DNA of 64,000 nucleotides from Acanthosepion lycidas (taxonomy: Eukaryota; Mollusca; Cephalopoda; Sepiida; Sepiidae), in contig OZ010581.1 of the NCBI GenBank assembly GCA_963932145.1, positions 85,273,684-85,337,683 of the forward strand. Reading direction: 5' to 3'. The position numbers and the translations under genes were made by a program. Position 1 is the first letter of the stretch; each line of letters begins with the position of its first letter. The notes beneath the pieces were generated by a model. The model did no database searches and was not told the origin of the DNA. It worked only from the letters and a program-made list of their open reading frames with translations. Below are positions 54,030 to 64,000 of the stretch, piece by piece.

Positions 54030-56206
54030 ATGGACGGGGTAAGGATACCGACTGCCTCTCCCATAGACACATGGCCCATCTCAGTCTTGATGGTACCGTC
54101 TTGGGAGATCCCGCCGATATCCCAGGGGAAGGTCAATTTTAGCGCTCTATATAGGGAGGTTTGAAATAAAACTGGGACCCTCCCTGCAAAAATTGTTTTA
54201 AATTTTTTAAGTGCTCGTTCTGGGTGATTGCAATTGGTAACGTCATTTTATATGAACTGATGGCCTCCTCAAGCATTGCCCAAATTTGTTTTGCTCCGGC
54301 TCCAGTTCTGATCACCGTGAGAACCCTTTGGGTTAGCGAGAAATTTTGAGGCACTTCGATGTCCTGATCAGCAAACTGCCTTATTGATAGCAAATATTTT
54401 AGGTCTTTTATGCGGTTTCCATAATCCCTGGCTCTCTCGGCCTGGGCAGGGGAAATACGGCAAACATCTTCTCCTGTGTTGTAAATAGGCATCTGTGCCT
54501 TCTTTTTTTTCTTCCTTTCCCTCTTGTGAGGAGCTTCTCTGTCGCTTGGAAGCTGGAGGTGGCATATCCACCTTTTTAACAGGGGAATGACTGGGAGTAT
54601 GCAGAGGTGTGCCGGAGGGTTGATGTTTAACAGGGGAGGGAGTGGGTGTGTTGAGGGGTGTATAGAAAGATCTATGCATGTAAGGGCTGGGATCTCTACT
54701 GAGGGGAAGCGATTTGGAAGGAGTTATCTGGGGTGAAGGTCGTTTCTTAGGAGAGGGGATGGACCCGGTAGAAGACGGGGAAGTAGTTGGATTTTGGGAG
54801 TGCTGATTATCTAATTTTTTCTTAAACTCCTTAATTTTTTCGGTTTTTTCAAATCCGGGGTCGTACTTCTTTTGCTTTTCTTGGAAAGATAGTTTAAAGG
54901 CCGGGGTATCGCCCTTAATGTTGCCAGAGGGAGTGGGGCTATGTCTTTCGTCCTTGGGGCTTCAGGGGACTGAGAACCCGCTGTCTGGCGTTTCCCTCTG
55001 GCCTTACCAGCAACTAGCCATTTCCCCTCCCCCTTCTCCGCAACTGCACTAGCAGTGGGCGAAGGCTCTTTGGAGAATGTGGTCTTTTGACCAACCGGAG
55101 GATTTTCCCTAGCGGTCCCAGAAGCTGGCATGCCCATTACAGGCGTGGCGGTAGGTAAAGACTCGGTCAGAGGGGGATTCTGGTCAACGGAGATTGAATT
55201 CCAGAGGCCTTCTTCTCTGGGCAGGAAGAGGAAAGGTGACCAGTCTTTCCACACTTCCAGCATACCAGTTTACGGCCGGTCACAATGACCGGCAATTTCA
55301 ATTTCCCTACTACCAGACAGTTGGGGATGGAGAAGAAGGCTTTTTGATCTAAACGAATATCGAAACTCCACCCCCCGCTCAGGCTATCGCAAGATGCGGA
55401 CAGTATTTCACCAAGAACCTGAGGAGGGACCTCATATATTGAAGGGCTGGTCCTTCTTCGGCCTAGGTACTCGGTCCGCAGGATCAGATCTTTGGTGATG
55501 AAATCCTTGCTCGAAACTGCCACGCAATCTTCCGGCGTGGGTAACAATACGTCCCACATGAAAAAGCCGGCTCCTTTCACAACTCTGAGGGGTTTGAACC
55601 CCAAGGATTTATCACTGTGTTTTTCGTCGAGCGACAAATTCTGCGTGTACACTTGTCGACGACGAAAACTGACACTATTTGTGTTTCAATTTTTCTTAGT
55701 TCCTGGGCGTCTTCTAAGATTCCACCTTCTACGACAAGGTGTGCGTAGCTCTTAGCTCACTCCAAAAAAATCCGCTATATTGATAATACAACTCGGGGGG
55801 GGGACTTCCAACAAGAGGGCAATTCCCCGGCCTCAGTCTTCTCTTGAGAGCCATTCTTGGCTTTCGTGTCAATTAGGGTTTTATGGCCATTATTGGCCTC
55901 TGTACTGTTTTCACTTTTCTCACTGCCATTACAGGCCTCCATACTTGAAGTAAGTAAATTGTCATCCTCGCTAGGGGAAATAGGCTCAAGGGCTGGATAT
56001 TCATTCATATTGTCTTTATCCGGGAGGTCTTTTTTGGTGGGGTTAAATAAATGTTTTCTTATTGACTTCCTATAGTCGGACAAATTGGGCTTTTTTTTAT
56101 GGCTAAAAAAGAAGGTGCTTTTTTTTCCTTTTTTTCCATTTTTTTTAAATAAGGGAAGGGGTAAAAGGGGTGGGAAATTAAAAAAAAACTTAAGAAAAAT
56201 TAACAA
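54030..56206 (-). pseudogene. LINE-B copy 3 ORF1
   Basis: Frames at 56206-55775, 55652-55167, 55263-54811, 54679-54368 and 54492-54139 are pieces of one ORF1. Motifs are VVKGAGFFMWDVLLPTPEDC, EYLGRRRTSPSIYEVPPQ, the CCHC knuckle CWKCGKTGHLSSSC, a Pro/Ser/Thr-rich linker with Thr-Pro repeats, and a C-terminal helix-rich part (ISPAQAERARDYGNRIKDLKYL). The knuckle and the helical end are also in copy 5. Confidence 0.75.
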
Positions 56207-57019
56207 TCAAAAATATCACAAATATTAAAAACACAAAACGAGACAACAAGCAAATAAAAGCACGGAAAGAAAACAAATAAAACGTACAAAAAAAGATTTA
56301 AAGGAGTGCCTAAAGGCGAAACACTATAAATTTAAAAAAGAAAAACTCGAAAAGAAAAACGAAAACGCTAGACAAAAAAGAAAAAAAAAGAAAATACGAA
56401 AATATGAAAAACAGACAAAGCTAGTCACAAATACAAGATGGCTGACGCCAAAACAAATAAACAATAAAAATTAAACAATACAAACGTTATAACCAAATAA
56501 AAGGACAAATAAATTGGCAAATAGACAGAAAAAACAAGGTTAGAAAAATTACATAGACAAATATACAATACAAATAATGAAACAAAAACACGAAAACTTA
56601 AAAGATATTAAAAGGGGCAAGAATTAAAGAATTAACGGTAAAAAAACGAAAAACAGGTAAGGGTTATAAACAAAAAAAAACGAAGATATAATTAAAAGAG
56701 AAATTAAAGAAACTGGAAATGAAAAAGGGTAAAATTAAAAAAAAGAACAAAGAGGATTATAAGGAAGTAAATATTTAAAAAAAGAGGGGGGTAAAAAAAA
56801 GGAAAAGAAAAAATCAAAAATCTTTTTCTTTTTCTTCAAAAACAGTCGTAATTAAGAAAAACGGTAATAAAATAGAAAACTTAACAAAACTGAAAAAAGT
56901 CCAAACAGTCGGGCGGCAAACACCTGTCAAAAAAAAAAAGAACAGCACAGCAAAAATATAAATGACGTAAAGGTCAAGGAAGTTCGGTGACAACGCGTGT
57001 TCGAATCTTACTACTCGTC

Positions 57020-58128
57020 AATATTTATTATTGTAAAAAATACAACAAATGTGGCACAAGGCCAAAAAGATGCCACTCAAGGTCAGACCCTTTTACTCGA
57101 CACATACACGCAAGATTCACCCACCTTTTGCCAAATTCTGATGAGGTGAGCCGCCGCCTTTCCGTCCTAATCTTGACTTTAAGCTGATGCTTAAAGAACA
57201 AGATCAGTTGGCAAGAAGTGAACTTCTCGCCCTCATAGAATTCCTTCTGACGCGTCGTCCAAATCACGACTCTCATAACCCCTAGCAAGCAACAGAACAC
57301 AGTGTTCAGCCTTTGTCATCTGCGGCACCACATTGCTACAAACAGAACTGGCCTCAAGGACAAAAAACTTTCCCTGCAGCATGCGAACCATGAGTTCTTC
57401 AACAAACCTGCACAACGGTACTACCGGCCTGCACTGAAAGAAGGCGTGACCAATGGTCCCCCGTACAGCGACGACAGTTTGGATATTTCTCCAAGCCTGC
57501 TGAACAAAGTCTCTTGCCGACCCAGAGGTCTTCACGAATCACCAGCCAGGTGAGTGATGCTTCATCGTTATTGAGGCATTTCAACCCAGGCGCCCAAGGC
57601 CATATCGAGCGAGCCTCCTGCTTCGTAAGACCGAACTCGCCAATCAGATCATCTTGAACGGCCCCACTAACTTGATACAATGCCTTACGAGACAACGCCT
57701 GGGCGTTGGAGAGGCCATTCGAAGCCCGTAAGAGGAGCTTCAGAGCACGACGACATTCACGATAGAAGGAGCACTCGGCTCGTGGTGTACGGCCGGCCTC
57801 TTCCTCGCACGAGTGCACACTTCTCAGGGACGGGAAATTTTTCCGGACGTCTTCTTTCCAAAAGGCACCCTCCTCATCCGATCCGCGACACACTCGGTCT
57901 AGAAAGGTGATGCGAAGCATATGTTGACGAATCTCAATGCTCGGCATACCCAGACCGCCCTCAGAGGGATGAAGGCAACAGATCACGCGAGATACCATAG
58001 GGGCCTTGTCTCTCCACATGAAAGAGAACAAGGTCCGTACTAATAAAATTAGTCTGGCATACGGGAGTGGAAGTACAGAGAGTCGGCACAGGAGAATCGG
58101 ATAGATGTGTGAAACACATACGTCCGCC
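57020..58128 (-). mobile_element. LINE-B copy 4, short with trimmed 3' UTR
   Basis: Holds only the ORF2 C-terminal third: PMVSRVICCLHPSEGGLGMPS, ECSFYRECRRALKLLL, SIWPWAPGLKCLNNDEASLTW and FGKRWVNLACMCRVKGSDLEWHL. The 3' UTR is deleted except for its last ~50 bp (CTTTTTGGCCTTGTGCCACATTTGTTG..AATAAATATT). It ends at the 17-mer. The left part stops at 58128. Confidence 0.78.
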
Positions 58129-58415
58129 CTGTTACAAATTCATGACGGTCGTCTTCGAGTATAGAATCCAGAGGTTGGCAGTGAATATTTCGGAGACAGT
58201 GGGAAAGCGTAGTTCAGGTTCGCAGTGGATATCGTAGCAAAGTAGCAGAGCGTAGTTCTTCCTTCTATCATTTTCGCCTGGTCCTTCCGTAGAGTAAAAA
58301 AAGATGGCCGCCTTTATACACGACGGATACAATGTTCTGCGGCTTCTGATTGGTTAACCTTCTATTGGTAGACTATAAAGGAAGTTAAGTCATTTGGATT
58401 GGCTCACTAGTCATA
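58129..58415 (-). promoter_or_regulatory. promoter- or LTR-like fragment
   Basis: On the minus strand are two CCAAT boxes (ACCAATAG, ACCAATCAG), then GTATAAAGGCGGCCATCTT, a TATA box next to a YY1-type GGCGGCCATCTT, and an end TTTGTAACA. This is the order of an LTR promoter, but no partner was found. Confidence 0.4.
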
Positions 58416-61012
58416 TGTATATGTTCCGGGAACAGCTAATTAGACTAGTGCAGCGGGAGCTAGTGGGGGCGGTTATCGGGAATAAGTGGTGGGAACGCCT
58501 TAAGTGTAGGATTAGGTCTTTCACCACTGATTTCAGCAAACGGCTCGCTCTAGATAGAGTTGATAAGGTGAAGACACTTAAGTCTAGTTATTCCCGGGCG
58601 GTGGCTGGGGGGGGATCCCCTAGAGATAGCCTTAGCTAAGGAGACCCTGGATCGTTCGAATAGCGAGCGGTACATGGGTCCGAAGCTGTGAATTTGGGCG
58701 CAGATCTGCGCAGGGAAGAGGTCCGTCGAGGTGGCGATCGTTACATTCGTGAGGTCATATCCTCGGAGGGGCGTACTCTTCGGGCGACTGATGACATGTG
58801 CAAGGCGTTTCGGCGCCATTTCGAGAGCCGGTTTACCAAGGAGCCTGGTCTCCGTGAGGAGGAGTTTCGCAGCTATTTGGCTGACTTTCCTCGGCTCTGC
58901 GAGGGAGAGATCACGGAGGGCGAAGTCTACGCGGTATTGAAGAAGGTCGGCAGAGGCAAGTCGCCCGGTCTGGATGGTTTGCCCTATGAATTGTACTTGA
59001 GGCTGTCGCACATCTTTGTTCCGATTTTGACTGCAGTGTTCAACAACTGGTTTCGGTCGGGGTCCATCCCCAACCGGATCACCAGGGGCGTGATCACTCT
59101 GTTGAAAAAGGGCAAAGGTGGTGAGGGGAAGCTAGATGATTACAGGCCCATAACTCTGCTAAACACAGAGTTAAAGATTATGGCCAAGATCCTGCAGGAG
59201 CGTTTGCAGTCAGTTGCCGAGTCTCTGTTGGGACCTGAGCAGACTTGTTCTGTGAGGGACCGAACAATTCAGAGCAACCTGCATCTGATCCGCACGATTA
59301 TAGAGAGTGTAAAAGACGTTTAAAAGGCATTTGATAGGGTCGACCATCGCTACCTTGCTACTGTCCTTCAGGCCACTGGATTCGCACCCAACTTCTGCCG
59401 CTGGATTAGCCTCCTGTATCGCTCCCCCAGTGCTGTGGTACAGGTGAACTGAAGGTTGTCGGACACGTTCGTGCTGTCTAGGTCGGTTCGTCAGGGTTGT
59501 CCGCTGTCCCCTCTCCCTTATGCTTTGGCGTTGGAGCCTCTCCTTCGCCGGCTGAAGGACGAGACCGGCAGTCCGGCCCTACGTGGAATTGCCGTTCCTG
59601 GAGGCTCTCGAGCCAGGGTTTCCGCGTACGCCGATGACGTATCTGCTTTCGTGTCGTCCCGCAGCGACATTGAGGCGGTACAGAAGACGTTTGATCGGTA
59701 CGAGAAGGTGACAGGGGCCAAGATAAACCGCGACAAGTCGTCCGGCTTGTGGTTAGGTGCCTGGAATGGGGTCGCTCTTCCGGGCCGCTTCGGTTGGACG
59801 GACGGTCCGCATTCTTGGAGTGTGTTTCGGGCCCGACCTCCAGCTGAAGAAGAATTGGTCTGAAGTACTTGCAAAGGTCGATTTTGCCGGTCATACTTGG
59901 AATCGACGGCGGTTGTCCGTGAAGGGCAGGGCGGAGGTGTGTGCTACATACATTTTCCTCCTGATTCTTTATCGATTGTCAGTACTTCCTCTCTGTGAGA
60001 CCCATTGGAAGGCGCTCGAGCGATCGCTATCCTCCATTTTATGGAGAGGACGCGTGAACAGGGTCGACAGACGAGTCTGCACTAAACGTCTGTGTCATGG
60101 GGGGGCTATGAATGCCGCACCTGTTGAGTCACATCCGTGCCTCTAGGTTGGCTTTCCTACACCGCGCATTGACTGGAAGTGATCCGATTCTGGAGGGGAT
60201 TGTTAGGAACGCCTTCCCTAGCCTTACCATCAGTCCCCCCATCTCGAGGGTTGAGCGCCGTCGTAAACCCCGGGACGAGTCGGATTTTCTTCGCGAGTGT
60301 CGGTCGGCCTTGAGGGCCATTCCCCGGTCCAGTGACCTTTCGCGGCCTAGGAAGGTCTTCTATCGTAGTTTAGTGGAGGGGCCTGCGAATGATTTCCTAC
60401 GAGATACGCTTGGCTTGTCGGAGGAGGAGTATCGATCCTACTCGTCTTGGGCGCCAGCGGCGGATTACCTCAGTAACCCTGAGTTTTCGCTTACCTGGCG
60501 ATTGGCTAGGAATCGGCTGCCTCTCAACGACAAGGCTTTCATATGGGGTTTGGCGGATTTGCCAGACTGTGAACCGTGTGGTCTTGGTTTAGAAGAAACG
60601 GCTTCGCACGCCTGCTACCATTGCCCCCGGGTCCGCCCCTTATGGGACCATGTCGGCGAGCTGACGGCTCGTTTCGCTCCCGAACAGCTTGTGTCCATTG
60701 ATCGTGCATACGCGTGTGACAATGTGTCGCCCCCGTATTCCGGGGTAAAACGAATGGTGTTTCTGACGCTGCTGGCCACGGCTCGAATGGTGATTTGGAC
60801 GACGTGAAAGGAGGAAGTCTTGCGGGCCAACCGTCTTTCTCATCAGCATCTAATCCAATTCTTTGAGCATCAGCTCAAGATGAAGATTAGATCTAATAGA
60901 AAACGATTGCATTCGACAGTCTTTAGCGAAAGGTGGGTAAAAGAGGTGAGCTTGGTTCGTGTGACCGGGGCTAGCCTTGATTTTCTCTTCTAGGTCAACC
61001 TATTGCCCATCT
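58416..61012 (+). mobile_element. LINE-A copy 3, 5'- and 3'-truncated
   Basis: Starts at the end of the endonuclease region (FREQLIRLVQRELVGAVIGNKWW) and runs to just after the ORF2 stop at about 60990, where it abuts LINE-B copy 5 head-on. No 3' UTR. It is the best view of LINE-A ORF2. Confidence 0.82.
58418..60990 (+). pseudogene. LINE-A ORF2 reverse transcriptase
   Basis: Thumb-to-palm motifs in order: LTRE-type helix (58.4-58.6 kb), GKSPGLDGLPYELYLR, RITRGVITLLKKGKGGEG, YRPITLLNTELKI, then a TAA just before KAFDRVDHRYL (59.32 kb), QGCPLSPLPYALALEPLLRRL, SAYADDVSAFVSS (YADD at residues 58-61 of the 59456 frame) and YEKVTGAKINRDKSSGLWLGAW. The tail has NPEFSLTWRLARNRLPLND and the knuckle CEPCGLGLEETASHACYHC. 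Frameshifts near 58.6, 59.45, 59.81, 60.1 and 60.8 kb. Confidence 0.82.
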
Positions 61013-61616
61013 GAGCCAAGTTGCCACTATTAGTCCAAGTCCATGCTACCTCCCGAGGGTGTTCATTCCGGAACTTATCGACAAGATCAAACTCATCGAT
61101 AAAGTCCAGAAATGGTTTCACGTCCTGTTTTTGCCCTATACGATCTATATGGGGGTCAAGGACGGCATTCCAATCCCCCGCTAAAACTACCCGACGAGAT
61201 GTCGTCAAGTACGGCGCGATCTGCCAAAACAAAGCAGGCCGCTCGGCATGGTTATTGGGCAGGCCGCTTGGCATGGTTATTGGGCAGGCCGCTCGGCATG
61301 GTTAATGAACCTTATCCTTTATGGTAACATCCAGCACGCAAAGTCTGCCCGCCGGATTCGCGAAGACAAGGGTACATGCAGCCTTCAAAGACATGCTCAC
61401 TAGCCAAGAGACACCCCTCGAACGCCCATCAAAACATGCTGAATAAAGGGCGAACCCCTTAGACAGTATGTCCTCACGGTCATGAGAAGAACAGCGGGTC
61501 TCTTGCACACAACACACATTCACCCCGAGGCGCTGAAGGTCACGAAAGAGCCTCGCCCTGTGAGACTCGGACCTCAGGCCCCGGACATTTACACTAGCTA
61601 ACCAGAGCGCCATCAT
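61013..61616 (-). pseudogene. LINE-B copy 5 ORF2 endonuclease start
   Basis: ALWLASVNVRGLRSESHR, then VQETRCSSHDREDIL and ALYSACFDGRSRGVSWLVS, then TTSRRVVLAGDWNAVLDPHIDRIG and FDLVDKFRNEHPREV. VNVRG replaces the usual LNARG. A 27-bp unit (GGCCGCTCGGCATGGTTATTGG-like) is present three times near 61.24-61.30 kb and throws the frame. Confidence 0.75.
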
Positions 61617-61631
61617 GAAAACAGATTAGGG

Positions 61632-63430
61632 TTATACTACTGGTTTGAACATAGTCGGGGTTAGGATACCAACAGCCTCTCCCATAGACCCATGGCCCAT
61701 CTCAGTCTTGATGGTGCCGTCTTGGGAGATTCCGCCGATATCCCATGGAAACGTTAATTTTAGGGATCTATACAGGGATGAGTGAACTAAAACTGGGACC
61801 CTCCCTGCACAAAATTGCTCGAGATGTTCCAGCTGTTTGTTTTGGACAATGGCTATGGGTAAGACCATCTTGAACGACATGATGGCCTCATCCACCATTG
61901 CCCAGATCTGTTTAGCGCCCAGACCAGTTCTTATAACCCTTAGGACCCTTTGGGCTTGTGGAAAATTTTGCGGGTCCTCAACGTCTAGGTCGGCATACTG
62001 GCTAATTGAAAACAAATATTTCAGCTCCTTTATCCGATTGCCGTAGTCTCGGGCTCTCTCGGCCTGAGCCGGCGAAATACGACAGACATCCTGACCCGTG
62101 TTGAAGTTGTGCTTTTGTGGCCTCTTTCTCCGTTCTTTCGGATCCAGAGACGGGCTTCTTTGCCATTTAGTAGCGGGAGGAGGCATTTCAAATTATTTTC
62201 GAGGGAGAAGGACTGGGAGTCTGCCGAGGGGTATGGATAGATTTTTGCAGGGGAAGGGCTGAGAGTATGAAGGGGTGTGTAGAAAGGCCTGTGTTTGTAA
62301 GGGCTGGGATCTCGAGATTTGGGCGGGGTTGACGAAGGTGAAGGTTTCTTCTTAGGAGAAGGTGTGTGCCGGGCAGAAGACGTGGACGGAATCGGATTTG
62401 ACGGCAGTTGTTTTTTACCATCCAATTTCTTCTTCAGTTCCTTTATTTTTTCAGTTTTTTCGAACCCTGGGTCGTACTTTTTTTTGCTGCTCCTGAAAGT
62501 TTTGGAGAGCGGCCGGGGCATCGCCCTTAACGTTGCCTGAGGGAGTGGAGCTGTGTGTCGTTGGTCCTCGGGGCTTCAGGGGACTGAGGTCCCGCTGTCC
62601 GGTGCTTCCCTGTGGCCCTACCAGCTACCAGCCAATCCCCCTCCCCCTTCTCCACAACTGCACTAGCAGCGAGCGAAGGCTCTTTGGGGATTGTGGCCTT
62701 TGATGTTGAACCAACCGGAGGATTAACCGACCCGGTCCCGGAAGCTGGTACGCCCATTACAGGCGAAGCGGAAGGTACTACAGACGCGGTCAGAGGGGGA
62801 TCTTGGTCGACTGGAGCTTGACTACCAGAGGCCTTCTTCTCTGGGCAGCAGGAGGAGAGATGACCAGTCACTCAACAACTCCAGCATACCGGTCTTCGGC
62901 CCGTTACAATGACCGGTAACTTCAAGCTACCAACATCCAGAAAGTTGGGGATGGAGCGGAAGGCTTTCTCGTCCAACATTATATCAAAGCTCCCCCACCC
63001 TGCTCAGGCTATCATAGGAGGCGCCCAGAATTTCGCCGTACTGGGAAAAAAAAGCAGCGAGATGTTCCCCGATAACCAGAGGATGGACCCTGGTCCTTCT
63101 TCGGCCTTCGTACTCCCTTCTTAGGATAAGCTCTTTCGTTATTAGCTCGCGGCTAACCGCGGCAACGCAGTCTTCTGGCGTGGGTAACAGTACGTCCCAC
63201 ATGAAAAATTTGGCACCCTTAACTACTCGGAGGGGCTTAAACCCCAAGGACTCCAGTGTTTTCAACACTGTGTTTTTCGTCGAGCGACAAATTTTGCGCG
63301 TACGCTTGTCAACGACGAAAACTGACACAATTCGTTTCTCAATTTTCTTCAATTCTTGGGGATCTTCTAAGAGTCCACCTTGTACGACAAGGTGAGCGCA
63401 ACTCTTAGCACGCCTTAAAGGCGAAAACAA
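61632..63430 (-). pseudogene. LINE-B copy 5 ORF1
   Basis: Pieces at 63430-62984 (LRVVKGAKFFMWDVLLPTPEDC; EYEGRRRTRV), 62871-62527 (knuckle remnant GHLSSCCPEKK), 62521-62030 (Pro/Ser/Lys-rich linker) and 62186-61632 (ISPAQAERARDYGNRIKELKYLFSIS to GGISQDGTIKTEMGHGSMGEAVGILTPTMF, ending in TAG). It matches copy 3 ORF1 throughout, so the C-terminus of this protein is defined here: stop at about 61632, 16 bp before the ORF2 ATG. Confidence 0.75.
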
Positions 63431-64000
63431 AAATTAAGGAAATATTAACGCCCCCAAAAATGTTTTTACAAATATTAAAAATACAAAGCGAGACAAACAA
63501 ATAAAAGCACAGAAAGGAAAAATAAAACGTACAATAAAAGGATTTAAATGTTCGCCTAAAGGCGAAAAAAAAAAAAAAAAAAACTATAAATTTAAAAAAG
63601 GAAAACTTAAAAAGAAAAAACGAAAAAGCTAGACAAAAAAGAAAAAAAAGAAAATACGAAAATATGGAAAACAGACAAAGCTAATCACAAATACAAGATG
63701 GCTGACACCAAAATAAATAAACAATAACAATTAAACAATACAAACGTTATAACCAAATAAAAGGACAAATAAATTGGCAAAGAGACAGAAAAAAAGGTTA
63801 GAAAAATTACATATACAATACAAATATGGAAACAAAAACACGAAAACTTAAAAGATATTAAGAGGGGCAAGAACTAAAGAATTAACGGTAAAATAAACGA
63901 AAAACAGGTAAGGGTTATCAATAAAAGAAAACGAATATATAATTAAAAGAGAAATAAAAGAAACTGGAAATGAAAAAGGGTAAAACTAAAAAAAAGAACG

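Larger units (their letters stand above)
52749..57002 (-). mobile_element. LINE-B copy 3, polymerase deleted
   Basis: A full-looking left and right end bounded by the 17-mer on both sides. On the minus strand: A/T-rich 5' UTR (57002-56207), ORF1 pieces (56206-54030), endonuclease pieces (54027-53290), then a jump at about 53283 into the 3' UTR. The 3' end is TTGTGCCACATTTGTATTTTTTACAATAATAAATATT. The whole polymerase is missing. Confidence 0.82.
61013..64000 (-). mobile_element. LINE-B copy 5, runs off the right edge
   Basis: On the minus strand: 5' UTR (64000-63431) nearly the same as copy 3 at 56.2-56.75 kb, ORF1 (63430-61632), then the ORF2 endonuclease start (61616-61013), cut there by LINE-A copy 3. 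The first part of ORF1 is missing (join near 63430 at CGCCTTTAAGGCG). Confidence 0.8.

Noticed and set aside
1..64000. CRISPR arrays, operons, bacterial promoters, rRNA or tRNA genes
   Set aside because: None seen; gene structure and elements are those of an animal nuclear genome.

Overview
This is a metazoan nuclear window, read as a retrotransposon-saturated invertebrate genome. Direct evidence: GT-AG introns, AT-rich non-coding DNA with many poly(A) and (TA) tracts, LTR and non-LTR retroelements, and one recognisable host gene. I could not settle the phylum; a protostome is my best guess.

The host gene is snapin (a BLOC-1 and BORC subunit), on the minus strand. Three coding exons are visible: exon 1 at 24913-25097, exon 2 at 13965-14011 and exon 3 at 904-1022. 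They join in phase with consensus splice sites. The last exon lies beyond the left edge. Introns of 10.9 and 12.9 kb are filled with transposable elements. Two TCATGTGA boxes sit just upstream of the start codon.

Layout. In intron 2 (1023-13964) there is a solo LTR (about 1185-1557), LTR element A (4063-7719, minus, with an imperfect 5-bp target duplication), LTR element B (9476-11843, plus, with deleted RNase H and integrase), an inverted LTR-B piece, and an RNase H/integrase remnant E (minus). In intron 1 (14012-24912) there is a mariner-like inverted-repeat piece, LTR element C (14429-17332, plus, internally deleted), a LINE 3' fragment and a Penelope-like fragment, a minus LINE-A copy, a plus LINE-B copy, and an LTR. 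Upstream of the gene lie a LINE-A scrap and a foldback element (25910-26683).

From 26.8 to 42.1 kb a BEL/Pao element (minus) is split by LTR element D (28139-38006, TTAAC target duplication). Element D is itself split in its 5' LTR by a nearly complete Tx1/L1-like LINE-B (31374-37900). From 42 to 47.7 kb come LTR-like promoter repeats and a LINE-A copy (plus). A Ty3/Gypsy element F (minus, 48756-52516) follows. From its 5' side outward there are a 215-bp strongly hairpinned unit with a LINE-like 3' end, then two LINE-B copies, each boundary marked by the same 17-mer, which is also the predicted transcription start of element F. The right end holds a LINE-A copy (plus) and another LINE-B copy (minus, running off the edge).

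Almost every element reading frame is broken. Elements A, B, C, D and E belong to one Ty3/Gypsy-like family that I could not place in a named clade. LINE-A and LINE-B are two families of a Tx1-like (L1 superfamily) LINE with ORF1 (CCHC knuckle) and ORF2 (APE-like endonuclease, reverse transcriptase, C-terminal CCHC).
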